Below, piece by piece: positions 52,263 through 61,393 of a DNA stretch of 64,000 nt. Every line of letters begins with the position of its first letter. Position 1 is the stretch's first letter. Under the pieces are notes generated by a model. The model saw only the letters and a program-made list of their open reading frames with translations. It was not told where the DNA came from and did not search any database. The position numbers were made by a program, and so were the translations under genes. Source of the DNA: Gaiellasilicea sp963731615 (GTDB lineage Bacteria > Actinomycetota > Thermoleophilia > Gaiellales > Gaiellaceae); NCBI GenBank assembly GCA_963731615.1, contig CAVSWD010000006.1, positions 62,001-126,000 on the forward strand. Direction: 5' to 3'.

Positions 52263-52754
52263 ATGCCAAAACCGCTCGATCCCCGGGTCGACATCGGCCA
52301 CGTCCACTTGAAGGTCGGCGACATCGAGCGCGCGCTCGACTTCTACGTCGGCGTGCTCGGCTTCGAGCTGCAGCAGCGCATGGGGGCGGACGCAGCGTTC
52401 ATCTCGGCCGGCGGCTACCACCATCACCTCGGCCTGAACACCTGGCAGAGCCGCGGCGGCACGCCGCCGCCGCCGGGCCACACCGGGCTCTTCCACGTCG
52501 CGATCCGCTATCCCGACCGCCCGACTCTCGCCGACGCGCTCCGCCGGCTCGTCGAGGCGCAGGTTCCGGTCAGCGGAGCCTCCGATCACGGTGTCAGCGA
52601 GGCGATCTATCTCGCGGATCCCGACGGGAACGGGATCGAGCTCTACCGCGACCGGCCCGAGAGCGAGTGGCCGCGCGACGGCGGCGGCGGCGTTGCGATG
52701 ATGTCGATCCCGCTCGACCTCGAGGCGCTCCTCGCAGAGGCGCCCGATGCCTAG
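52263..52754 (+). CDS. VOC (glyoxalase/catechol dioxygenase-like) protein
   Basis: 163 residues. Metal ligands in the VOC pattern: His in IGHVHLKVGD, His in GLFHVAIRYPDRP and Glu in NGIELYRDRPESEW, as in CatE-type extradiol dioxygenases and glyoxalases. Two beta-alpha-beta-beta-beta modules. Substrate unknown. The last codons overlap the next ATG by 8 bp. Confidence 0.82.
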   Translation: MPKPLDPRVDIGHVHLKVGDIERALDFYVGVLGFELQQRMGADAAFISAGGYHHHLGLNTWQSRGGTPPPPGHTGLFHVAIRYPDRPTLADALRRLVEAQVPVSGASDHGVSEAIYLADPDGNGIELYRDRPESEWPRDGGGGVAMMSIPLDLEALLAEAPDA

Positions 52755-52974
52755 GGGCTACATGGAGGGGCCGGCCGCGGAGGAGGCCGAGCGGCGGCTC
52801 GACGAGCTCGAGCGCCCGCCCGAGACGGCACGCGAGCAGCGGCTCGCCGTCTTCGGTTGCACCGCCGACGAGCCCGAGAAGCACTTCATCGGTTGGCGGG
52901 ACGACGTCGATCCGGACGAGCTCTTCGCGTCGGGGGCGGCGTGGGGCCTCTCGGTCGTGCGCCGTCCGGCGTAG
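52747..52974 (+). CDS. Small hypothetical protein
   Basis: 75 residues, MPRGYMEGPAAEEAERRLDE, then LAVFGCTADEPEKHFIGW. Unrecognised; acidic and soluble. Real by its overlap with the VOC gene and by its position 13 bp before korA. Confidence 0.5.
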   Translation: MPRGYMEGPAAEEAERRLDELERPPETAREQRLAVFGCTADEPEKHFIGWRDDVDPDELFASGAAWGLSVVRRPA

Positions 52975-52987
52975 TACAACTAAGGCC

Positions 52988-54833
52988 ATGGCGAAAGCCG
53001 TCGAGCAACTCGACCGCGTCATCATCCGCTTCGCGGGCGACTCGGGGGACGGGATGCAGCTCACGGGCGACCGCTTCACGAGCGAGACGGCCATGCTCGG
53101 CAATGACCTGGCGACGCTGCCGGACTTCCCCGCCGAGATCCGGGCGCCGGCAGGCTCGCTGCCGGGCGTCTCGGGCTTCCAGCTCCACTTCGCCGACCAC
53201 GACATCCTGACGCCGGGCGACGCGCCGAACGTCCTCGTCGCGATGAACCCGGCGGCGCTGAAGACGAACCTGAACGACCTGCCGAAGGGCGGGACGCTGA
53301 TCGTCGACACGGACACGTTCAAGGAGCGCAACCTCCAGAAGGCCGGCTACGAGGCGAACCCGATCGAGGACGGGTCGCTCGCCGACTACCACGTCCACGA
53401 GGTCGCGCTGACGTCGATGACGGTGGGCGCGTTGAAGGGGATCGAGGGAATCACCTCGCGCGAGGCCGAGCGCTCGAAGAATTTCTTCGCGCTCGGGCTG
53501 ATGAGCTGGCTCTACAACCGTCCGACCGAAGGAACGCTCGAGTTCGTCGAGCGGAAGTTCGGCAAGCGGCCCGAGATCGCGCAGGCGAACGCGACGGCCT
53601 TCAAGGCGGGCTACGCGTACGGCGAGACCTCGGAGGACTTCGCGGTCAGCTACGAGATCGCGCCCGCGGCGATGCCGCCCGGCGTCTACCGGCAGATCAG
53701 CGGCAACACCGCGCTCGCCTACGGGCTGATCGCGGCCTCGAAGCTCTCGGGGCTCGACCTCTTCCTCGGGCGCCTATCCGATCACCCCGGCCAGCTCGAT
53801 CCTCGAGGAGCTGGCGGGCCACAAGGCGTTCGGCGTGCGCACGTTCCAGGCCGAGGACGAGATCGCAGCGGCCGGCGCTGCGCTCGGCGCGGCGTTCGGC
53901 GGCGCGCTCGGCGTCACCACCTCGGCGGGGCCCGGGATCGTCCTCAAGCAGGAGACGATCGGGCTCGGGATCATGCTCGAGCTGCCGCTGCTGATCCTCG
54001 ACATCCAGCGCGCCGGCCCGTCGACCGGGATGCCGACGAAGCCGGAGCAGGCCGACCTGCTGATGGTGATGTTCGGGCGCAACTCCGAGAGCCCGGTGCC
54101 CGTGATCGCGGCCTCGACGCCGTCGCAGTGCTTCCACGCCGCGATCGAGGCGGCGCGGATCGCGCTCAAGTACCGCACGCCCGTCTACCTGCTCTCGGAC
54201 GCCTACCTCGCGAACGGCTCGGAGCCGTGGCTGATCCCCGACGTCGGCGAGCTGCCGGACATCTCGACGGAGTTTGCGAGCGCCGACGCCGGCGGCGGCG
54301 AGTTCATGCCTTACGCGCGCGATCCCGAGACGCTCGCGCGGCCGTGGGCGATTCCCGGCGTGCCCGGGCTCGAGCACCGGATCGGCGGGCTCGAGAAGGC
54401 CGACGTGACCGGCTCGATCTCGTACGACCCCGACAACCACGACCTGATGACGCGCCTGCGCGCCGCGAAGGTGGCCGGGATCGCGAACGACATCCCGCTG
54501 CTCGAGGTCGATGACCCGGACGGCGCCGACACGCTCGTGCTCGGCTGGGGCTCGACCTACGGCCCGATCGGCGCCGCCGTCAAGCGCGTCCGCAGTGACG
54601 GGCACAAGATCGCGCAGGCGCACCTCCACTACCTGAACCCGTTCCCGCGCAACACCGGCGAGGTGCTGCGCCGCTACGACAAGATCCTGATTCCGGAGAT
54701 GAATCTCGGCCAGCTGCTGAAGCTCGTCCGCGCCGAGTTCCTCGTCGACGCGGTCGGCTACAACCGCGTGCGCGGGCTCCCGTTCAAGGCCGCAGAGCTG
54801 CAAGAGGCGATCACGGCGCTGGTGGAGTCGTGA
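52988..54833 (+). CDS. korA: 2-oxoacid:ferredoxin oxidoreductase, fused gamma-alpha subunit (one frameshift)
   Basis: About 614 residues. N-terminal gamma domain (VIIRFAGDSGDGMQLTGDRF), then the alpha part with YPITPASSILEEL, AEDEIAAAGAALGAAFGGA, TSAGPGIVLKQE and GPSTGMPTKPEQAD. Together with korB it oxidises 2-oxoglutarate (or another 2-oxoacid) with CoA and reduces ferredoxin. One extra G at 53768-53770 splits the frame just before AYPITPASS. The fused gamma-alpha architecture fits the actinobacterial KorAB type. Confidence 0.9.
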
Positions 54834-55084
54834 GGCCGAAGAAGAAGAAGATCGACGCCCGCGGCGTGCTGCTGAAGGAGCAGCCGTTCACCTTCCGGCA
54901 GCGGAAGGACGGTACGGTCGCAATCTTCTGGAGGCGCGTCCCCGCGACGGTGCTGACCGGCAAGCTCGCCGAGAACTTCCTCGCCGTGTCGTCGGAGTGC
55001 ACCGGCCAGGAGCTGCAGCTGCTGATGGCGAAGGCGACCGGCAACTTCAAGCGCGGAAACGAGAGCCCGGCGAAGCGTCGCTAG
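54830..55084 (+). CDS. Small basic hypothetical protein after korA
   Basis: 84 residues from GTG 54830, overlapping the korA stop (GTGA). Lys-rich start (PKKKKIDARG), QRKDGTVAIFWRRVPATV, and a basic tail. No recognised domain. Coupling suggests a role with KorA, but none can be assigned. Ends opposite the response regulator stop. Confidence 0.5.
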   Translation: MRPKKKKIDARGVLLKEQPFTFRQRKDGTVAIFWRRVPATVLTGKLAENFLAVSSECTGQELQLLMAKATGNFKRGNESPAKRR

Positions 55085-55731
55085 AGGCTCCCTGGCTGGA
55101 CGAGCCCGGCCTCGTACGCGAGCACGACCGCCTGGACGCGGTCGCGCAGGCCCAGCTTCTGGAGGATCCGCGCGACATGCGTCTTCACGGTCGCGTCGCC
55201 GACGACGAGCTCGGCGGCGATCTCCACGTTCGAGAGACCGCGGGCGAGGAGGCCGAGGACCTCGAGCTCGCGCGGCGTCAGCTCGGAGAACGCCGCAGGG
55301 CGCTCGGCCGGGCGCGGTCGGCGTGCGAACTCTTCGACGAGGCGGCGTGTTACCGACGGCGCGAGCAGCGCCTGACCCTCAGCGACCACGCGGATCGCGC
55401 GAATCAGCTCGTCCGCGGGCGCGTCCTTGAGCAGGAACCCGCTGGCTCCGGCACGGATCGCCTCGAACACGTACTCGTCGAGGTCGAACGTGGTCACGAT
55501 CAGCACCCGCGCGATGCCGGAGACCTCGCGCGTGGCTTCGATCCCGTCGAGACGAGGCATTCGTACGTCCATCAAGACAACGTGGGGCCGGTGGAGGAGC
55601 ACCGCCTCCACCGCCTCCCCGCCGTCGGCCGCCTCGGCCACCACCTCGAGACCCGGCTCCGACTCGAGGATCTTGCGAAAGCCGGTGCGGACCAGCTCCT
55701 GGTCGTCGGCGATGACGATGCGGATGCTCAC
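55081..55731 (-). CDS. NarL/FixJ-type response regulator
   Basis: 216 residues from GTG 55731. Receiver with IVIADDQELVRTGFRK, phosphoacceptor Asp in VVLMDVRMPRLDG and Lys in GFLLKDAPADEL; LuxR-type HTH SELTPRELEVLGLLARGLSN near the C-terminus. Start overlaps the kinase stop as GTGA: a two-component pair. The target is unknown. Confidence 0.9.
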   Translation of the reverse strand: MSIRIVIADDQELVRTGFRKILESEPGLEVVAEAADGGEAVEAVLLHRPHVVLMDVRMPRLDGIEATREVSGIARVLIVTTFDLDEYVFEAIRAGASGFLLKDAPADELIRAIRVVAEGQALLAPSVTRRLVEEFARRPRPAERPAAFSELTPRELEVLGLLARGLSNVEIAAELVVGDATVKTHVARILQKLGLRDRVQAVVLAYEAGLVQPGSL

Positions 55732-56869
55732 GTGGGCAGCGAGGCGCGGACGGCGTAGCCAGTTTCGGCTCGCGGGCCAGTTTCGACACGTCCTCCCACG
55801 ACCGCGGCCCGCTCGCGCATCCCCAGGAGGCCATGTCCCCGGCCGGCCGCGCGGGGCCGCCGCGCCATCGTCGACGACTTCCAGCTCGATCTCGCCCGGG
55901 TGGTAGCGAAGCGTGACTTCGGCGCGTGCCGGTCCCGCATGCTTCAGGACGTTCGTCAGCGCCTCCTGGACGATGCGGAACGCCGAAAGGTCGACGCCGG
56001 CCGGAACCGCCCGCCGCTCGCCCTCCACCCGGAGGTCGACGTCCAGCCCGGCCTCCCGCACCTGGCTGACGAGCGCGCCGAGCTGGTCGAGTCCCGGCTG
56101 GGGCACAAGACCGGTGCCTTCGTCCTCCGGCCGCAGCATCTCGAGCAGTCGCCGCATCTCGACGAGCGCGGTGCGCGCCGTGCTCTCGATCGCGTTCAGC
56201 GACTCGCGCGCCGAGGTTTGCTCGCCTTCGAGGACTCGGCCGGCGGCCTGCGCCTGGACGACGATCACGCTCACCGCGTGCGCGACGACGTCGTGCAGCT
56301 CCCGGGCGATCCGCGCGCGCTCGGCCTCGACGGCCGCGAGTGAGTCGGCCTCCTTGCGCCGCTCGAGATCGGCGTTGAGCTCGGTGAGCCGGTCTGCCTC
56401 CGCCCGGCGTCGCGCGATGGCCCGGCCCCCGACGACGACGGCGGCGAGCACGACGAATGGCCCTGGGATCTCCGAGAACCGGTCGCCACCGGCGAGCTTC
56501 GCCGCCGACGCCGCGACGAGGAGCCCAGTCGCGAAGCGCGATGCCGATCGCTGCCTGCTTCCGCTCGGCGTAGGCGGCGACGGAGAACACGGCCAGCACC
56601 ACCGCGACGAAGTACTGGAACGACTCCCACTGGCCGAACGCGAGCGTGTGAGCCGCGATGCCCGCGACGACCCAGAGCAGGACGGGCAGCGGCGCCCGCC
56701 GGCGCCATCCGAGCGGTACGAGGGTCGCAGCCACGAGGAGGAAGACCAGCGTGGCCGGGTCGGGCGCTGCCAGGTCCCGGCCCCAGACGTCGTACGCGGC
56801 CGAGACGACGAGCGCGAGGACGATCGCCGCGTCGGCGATCGCGGTGCGGGAGAAGCCCAGGTGCGACAT
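55728..56869 (-). CDS. HisKA_3-type sensor histidine kinase (two frameshifts)
   Basis: About 380 residues. N-terminal ~150 residues hold four to five TM helices, then H-box ERARIARELHDVVAHAVSVI and the HATPase G-box GRGHGLLGMRERAAVVGG. Extra bases near 56549 (in the TM region) and in the C run 55853-55856 (before the G-box) break the frame. Pairs with the downstream NarL-type regulator. Ligand unknown; the sensor is membrane-embedded. Confidence 0.83.
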
Positions 56870-57033
56870 GCCCCAACGCTACTGCCGGGGCGGGCAGCCT
56901 GCATCCGCCGCGATGGGGACTCTTCGGCCGCGCGACGTCGCCCGCGCGGGCTACGCGAGATCACCGGCGTTGCGGGCGACGCGCCGCTCCGGCCCGCCTA
57001 GCGTCTGCCTCGTCACCGACCGAGGAGGATCCG

Positions 57034-57654
57034 ATGAAGCCTGAAAGCGCACCAATCGCCCGTCGCTGCGGACTCGCCGCCGCCGCCGGCGCAACGATCG
57101 CCGCCGCCGGAATCGGCGCCGAGCTGCTCCATCGCGTCGAGGACGGGAGCACTGTCGAGAACGTCCCGCTCTTCGTCCTCTACCTCGGCAGCTACGCGCT
57201 GGGCATGGCGCTGCTCCTCGCCGCGATCGTCGGGCTGCGCCGGCTCCACGCCGCCGAGGGAGCCGAGGTCGGGAGGGCCGGGCGGATCGGATTCCGGCTC
57301 ACGGCGAGCGGTGCCGTCGCGCACGTAGTGTTCGCGACCGTCATGGTCGTGAGCGCGCTCGCGACAGGTGAGACGGTCGAGGCGGTGTTCATCGTGTTCG
57401 CCCTCGGCTTCCTGGCCCTCATCGTGGGGCAGGTGCTCCTGGCCGTCGGCCTTCGCCGGGGCGGGATCGTCGGCAGGGGCTGGATCGCGCCGCTTGCAGG
57501 AGTCGTCACCGCCGCGATCGCCATCACCACACCAGTCGACGCGCTCCACGACCTCGCGCTCTTCCTCTTTTTCGGCTCGTGGGTCGTGCTCGGCGGCATC
57601 GTGTTGATGCGGAGCGCGGCCGGGCGAGGTTCTACGATGGAGGCATGGAGCTGA
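57034..57654 (+). CDS. Small multi-pass membrane protein
   Basis: 206 residues, five to six hydrophobic segments (e.g. LFVLYLGSYALGMALLLAAI; VFIVFALGFLALIVGQVLL). No recognised family or catalytic motif. Its 3' end overlaps korB by 10 bp on the same strand. Codon use at the very end may be overrun; the real stop is 57652-57654. Confidence 0.6.
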   Translation: MKPESAPIARRCGLAAAAGATIAAAGIGAELLHRVEDGSTVENVPLFVLYLGSYALGMALLLAAIVGLRRLHAAEGAEVGRAGRIGFRLTASGAVAHVVFATVMVVSALATGETVEAVFIVFALGFLALIVGQVLLAVGLRRGGIVGRGWIAPLAGVVTAAIAITTPVDALHDLALFLFFGSWVVLGGIVLMRSAAGRGSTMEAWS

Positions 57655-58617
57655 CGGCGAAGGACTTCAAGTCCGACCAGGAGGTGCGCTGGTGCCCGGG
57701 CTGCGGCGACTACGCGATCCTCGCCGCCGTCCAGTCGTTCATGCCCGAGCTCGGGCTCGAGCGCGAGAACATCGTCTTCGTCTCCGGGATCGGCTGCGCC
57801 GCGCGCTTCCCGTACTACATGCAGACCTACGGGATGCACTCGATCCACGGCCGCGCGCCGGCGATCGCGACGGGGCTGTCGGTGTCCCGCCCGGACCTGT
57901 CCGTCTGGGTCGTGACCGGCGACGGCGACTCGATGTCGATCGGCGGCAACCACCTGATCCACGCGCTCCGCCGCAACGTGAACCTGAAGATCCTGATGTT
58001 CAACAACCAGATCTACGGGCTGACGAAGGGCCAGTACTCGCCGACGTCGCGAGCTGGGCAAGGTGACGAAGTCGACGCCGATGGGCTCGCTCGATCACCC
58101 GTTCAACCCGCTCTCGCTGGCGATCGGCGCCGAGGCGAGCTTCGTCGCGCGCGCGATCGACACCGACAAGAAGGAGCTGACCGAGGTGCTCCGCGCGGCC
58201 GCGCACCACAAGGGGAGCGCCTTCGTCGAGATCTACCAGAACTGCAACATCTACAACGACAACGCGTTCGACTTCGTCCGCGAGCAGAAGGAGAACCGGC
58301 TCTACCTGCGGCACGGCGAGCCGATCGTCTGGGGCGACAAGGGCGTCCGGCTGCTGCCGGACGGGTCGCCGGAGGTCGTGGCGGCGACGGAGCCCGGGCT
58401 GCTGGTGCACGACGCCCACGCGCACGAGCCGGCGCACGCGTTCGCGCTCTCGCGGATGACGCAGACCGTGATCGGCGCCACCCCGATGGGCGTCTTCCGG
58501 GACGTCGAGCGCCCGGTCTACGACGAGTTGATGGCCGAGCAGATCTCGGTCGCGAAGGGGAAGGGCGAAGGCGAGCTCGAGGCGCTGCTCGGCAGCGGCG
58601 ACACCTGGACGATCTAG
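57645..58617 (+). CDS. korB: 2-oxoacid:ferredoxin oxidoreductase beta subunit (one frameshift)
   Basis: About 324 residues. Thiamine-diphosphate beta subunit: WCPGCGDYAILAA (Fe-S cysteine pair), ATGLSVSRPDLSVWVVTGDGDSMSIGGNH with GDG-x-NN-type ThDP site, FNNQIYGLTKGQYSPTS. One extra C at ~58050 splits the frame before LGKVTKSTPMGSLDHPFNP. The last ~60 codons exist a second time at 61030-61215. Partner of KorA, but separated from it by a divergent two-component system. Confidence 0.9.
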
Positions 58618-58718
58618 AAGTCCGACCGAACTGCTTCCGGTCAGTCATCGCTCGCCCCCAGGGGTTCAGCACGTCGCCTTTGTACGATCGCCGAAACAAG
58701 GAGGCGGACATCCGGTTC

Positions 58719-59072
58719 ATGCTCTTGACCTACAACGCCCCCGGCGGCAAGGAGATCTGGGCGGCGATGTCCGAGGCTGAGCGTGCGGCGGAGGAGGCCG
58801 AGTATCGCCACTTGATCCGGTCGATGCGCGAGGAAGGCAGCTTCGTAGCCGCGGAGGAGGTCGAGCACTACGACGCGGCGCGAACCGTCCGTGTGCGCGA
58901 CGGCATCGTGAGCGTGTCCGACGGCCCTGCTGTGAGCGCCGATGCGTTCGTCACCGGCTACTTCCTGATCGAGGTGGAGTCGTTCGACACCGCCATCGAC
59001 TGGGCCGCCCGCATTCCGAACGCGCGAACTGGATCCGTCGAAGTGCGGCCGGTCATGGATATCGACTGGTAG
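58719..59072 (+). CDS. YCII-related protein
   Basis: 117 residues. YCII/DGPF-like: MLLTYNAPGGKEIWAAM at the start, SDGPAVSADAFVTGYFLIEV (DGP motif). Small alpha/beta protein of uncertain catalytic role. The AAGGAGG site (58698-58704) is 14 nt from ATG 58719 but only 5 nt from an in-frame ATC at 58710, which would give IRFMLLTY as relatives start; ATG is kept here. Confidence 0.75.
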   Translation: MLLTYNAPGGKEIWAAMSEAERAAEEAEYRHLIRSMREEGSFVAAEEVEHYDAARTVRVRDGIVSVSDGPAVSADAFVTGYFLIEVESFDTAIDWAARIPNARTGSVEVRPVMDIDW

Positions 59073-59078
59073 GGCGCG

Positions 59079-59771
59079 TTACGTGGTCACAGGCGCCGGA
59101 TCGGTCGGCTGCGACTTCGCGTCCCGCAGCCGGAAGTAGAGCAGCGTCAAGACCAGGGCGATGAACGGCGTCGTGACCGTGCCGCTGACGATGTTGGAGA
59201 CAAGGCTCTGCAGCCATCCGTCGAGTGGCGAGAGCACGATCGACAACACGATGTCGAATCCGAGCAGCAGCAGGATCGCCAGCACGATCACGCCGAAGAC
59301 GTTCCAGCCGTACCCGCGCACGAGCTCACGGCTCCGAGTAAACGCTGCTCCGGCCCCTGACCCCTCGAGTACGACCACCGGGATGACCAAGGCCCACCAG
59401 GTCATCAGGACGAGGCCGGGAACGATCAGGAGCACCAGCCCGACGACGATGCCCAGACCGGCGAGGAGACCGGCCACGACGATCGATCCGAGCTGAGGCC
59501 GGACACGGTTGAACGTCTCGCCGAGCGACAGGTCGGCGCGGCCGTCGCGGATGTCCTCGACCGCCCTGACGAGCGCACCTTGCACCCAGAAGAGGCCGAC
59601 GAGCGAGACGATCGCCGCGATCAGCGCGCCGAACCAGCCCAGGAGGAGGGTGAGCAGCGCGCCGATGATCGCGATCGCCACATAGACGACGAGCGCGATC
59701 GGGAGCAGGTGCCGCCAGTGCGCCTTGTAGTGCCGCCACGCCTCGCCGATCACGCCTTCGGTCGGACTCAT
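59079..59771 (-). CDS. Multi-pass membrane protein
   Basis: 230 residues, about six TM segments, beginning MSPTEGVIGEAWRHYKAHWRH (a helix typical of this small membrane family, seen next to glycerophosphodiester-type membrane domains). No catalytic motif seen. Cytoplasmic C-terminus rich in polar residues. Function unknown. Confidence 0.65.
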   Translation of the reverse strand: MSPTEGVIGEAWRHYKAHWRHLLPIALVVYVAIAIIGALLTLLLGWFGALIAAIVSLVGLFWVQGALVRAVEDIRDGRADLSLGETFNRVRPQLGSIVVAGLLAGLGIVVGLVLLIVPGLVLMTWWALVIPVVVLEGSGAGAAFTRSRELVRGYGWNVFGVIVLAILLLLGFDIVLSIVLSPLDGWLQSLVSNIVSGTVTTPFIALVLTLLYFRLRDAKSQPTDPAPVTT

Positions 59772-59840
59772 CGGGCAACCCTACGCGAGTTGGCGGCTGC
59801 GGGCCGCTGGGCGAGGGACGAATGTACTGTCACGAGCTTG

Positions 59841-61027
59841 ATGACGCCTGCGACCGGAATTCGGCCCGAGGAACTCCAGGCGCGGCGCGGGACCCTCCTC
59901 GAGCACGTTCTCGGCCAGGGTCTGACGGGGTGGGTGCTCTTCGGCGAGGACTACATCCGCTACTTCACGGGCTTCGGGTTCCTCGCGACCGAGCGCCCGG
60001 TTGCGGTGGTCGGGAACGGGTCCGGGGAGCTGGCGGTCTTCGTGCCCGAGTTCGAGGTCGAGCGCGTCCGCGCCGAGACCGAGTTCGAGCGGATCGAGTC
60101 CTATCCCGAGTATCCGGGGCTCGAGCACCCGATGCTGCTGCTGGCGCGGGTGCTGAACGACATGGGAGTCGCGGCCGCCGGGGCCGACCAGGACGGCTAT
60201 CCGGGGATCCTCGGCTACGAGGGGCCGCCGCTGAGCGAGGTCACCGGGCAGACGGTGAAGGGGCTGGCGCCGTTCATCGAGAGCCTGATGGTTCGCAAGA
60301 GCGAGGCCGAGATCGCGCTGATCCGGGAGAGCGGAAGTGGTGCGCCCACGCGCATCGGCTCCTCCAGGAGTACTCCGTCCCGGGCGCGACCGAGGCCGAG
60401 GCGAGCCTGCGGGCCGGCCACGAGGCGACGCTCGCCATGTTCGAGGCGCTCGGCTCGGCGGTCGGCGGACAGGCCTCGTCGGACGGCGTCTCGGCGGGGT
60501 ATCGCGGCCAGATCGGGCTGCGCAGCGCCTGGGCACATGCGGTCGCCCACAACATCGAGTTCCAGGCGGGGGACGTGCTCGTCACCGAGACGAGCGCGCC
60601 GGTGTGGGGCTACAACGCCGAGCTCGAGCGGGCGATGATCATCGGCACGCCCACGGACGAGATGCGCCGCTTGTTCGAGCACACGGTCGCCGCGCAACAG
60701 GTCGCGTTCGACGCGCTGCGCCCGGGTGTGACGTGCGCCGACGTCGACCGCGCCGTGCTGGAGTACTTCGAGGCGAACGACCTGATGCCGTACTGGCGGC
60801 AGCACGTGGGCCACGCGATCGGGCTCCGCAACCACGAGGCGCCGTTCCTCGACGTCGGCGACGCCACGACGGTCGAGCCGGGCATGGTGTTCACGATCGA
60901 GCCCGGCCTCTACTCGAACACGGTCGGCGGCTTCCGCCACTCGGACACGGTCGTCGTCACCGAGGACGGCATCGACGTGCTCACCGAGTACCCGAAGGAC
61001 ATCGAGAGCCTGATCATCCCTGCCTGA
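59841..61027 (+). CDS. M24/creatinase-fold hydrolase lacking metal ligands (one frameshift)
   Basis: About 395 residues. N-terminal creatinase domain (EDYIRYFTGFGFLATERP) and pita-bread domain (HVGHAIGLRNHEAP; FTIEPGLYSN; TVVVTEDGI). One base is missing near 60332 so the frame moves before WCAHAHRLLQEYS. Of the five metal ligands of M24 peptidases, the first two Asp positions read as SAPVWGYNAELER and the last Glu as RHSD, so at least three are lost. This is the pattern of metal-independent creatinase/ectoine-type hydrolases, not aminopeptidases. Confidence 0.8.
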
Positions 61028-61029
61028 GC

Positions 61030-61215
61030 GGGCGCATGCGTTCGCGATTCGCGCATGACGCAGACGGCCATCGGCGCCTCCCCGATGGCGTCTTCCGCGA
61101 CGTCGAGCGCCCGGTCTACGACGAGCTGATGGCCGAGCAGATCTCGGTGGCGAAGGGGAAGGCGAAGGCGAGCTCGAGGCGCTACTCGGCAGCGGCAACA
61201 TCTGGACAATTTTAG
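61030..61215 (+). pseudogene. Duplicated, decayed 3' end of korB
   Basis: Aligns at roughly 88-90% with the last ~185 nt of korB (58432-58617), including DELMAEQISVAKGK and a TAG stop at the matching place, but with small indels that break the frame. It begins almost at the M24 stop and ends 107 nt before the minus-strand Ub-like cluster's last ORF. A recombination scar marking a boundary. Confidence 0.75.
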
Positions 61216-61321
61216 GCGTCTGGTGCGCCGGCCGCTGAACGACCTCGTGATGGGTGAAGGATCATCAGAGCTTGCGCGATCGTGGCATTGTCGCGCGCTC
61301 TCGATGGTGTCTCGGAGGCAG

Positions 61322-61393
61322 TCATGCGGCTCTCACGTCGAGGAGCCCCGACGGAGGCTGGACGAGCTCGTTGACCTCGACTGTTGTAGTCAA
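61322..61393 (-). CDS. Truncated small ORF after the E1 gene
   Basis: 23 residues from TTG 61393, overlapping the E1 stop as TTGA: TTTVEVNELVQPPSGLLDVRAA. Looks like the beginning of another operon gene (acidic and polar) cut off near the korB-derived boundary; a frameshift could hide more. Not identifiable. Confidence 0.25.
   Translation of the reverse strand: MTTTVEVNELVQPPSGLLDVRAA

Noticed and set aside
51635..54514. A 959-codon plus-strand open frame
   Set aside because: Antisense to the zinc-ribbon gene, out of frame in the VOC gene, then the true korA frame; only the last part is real.
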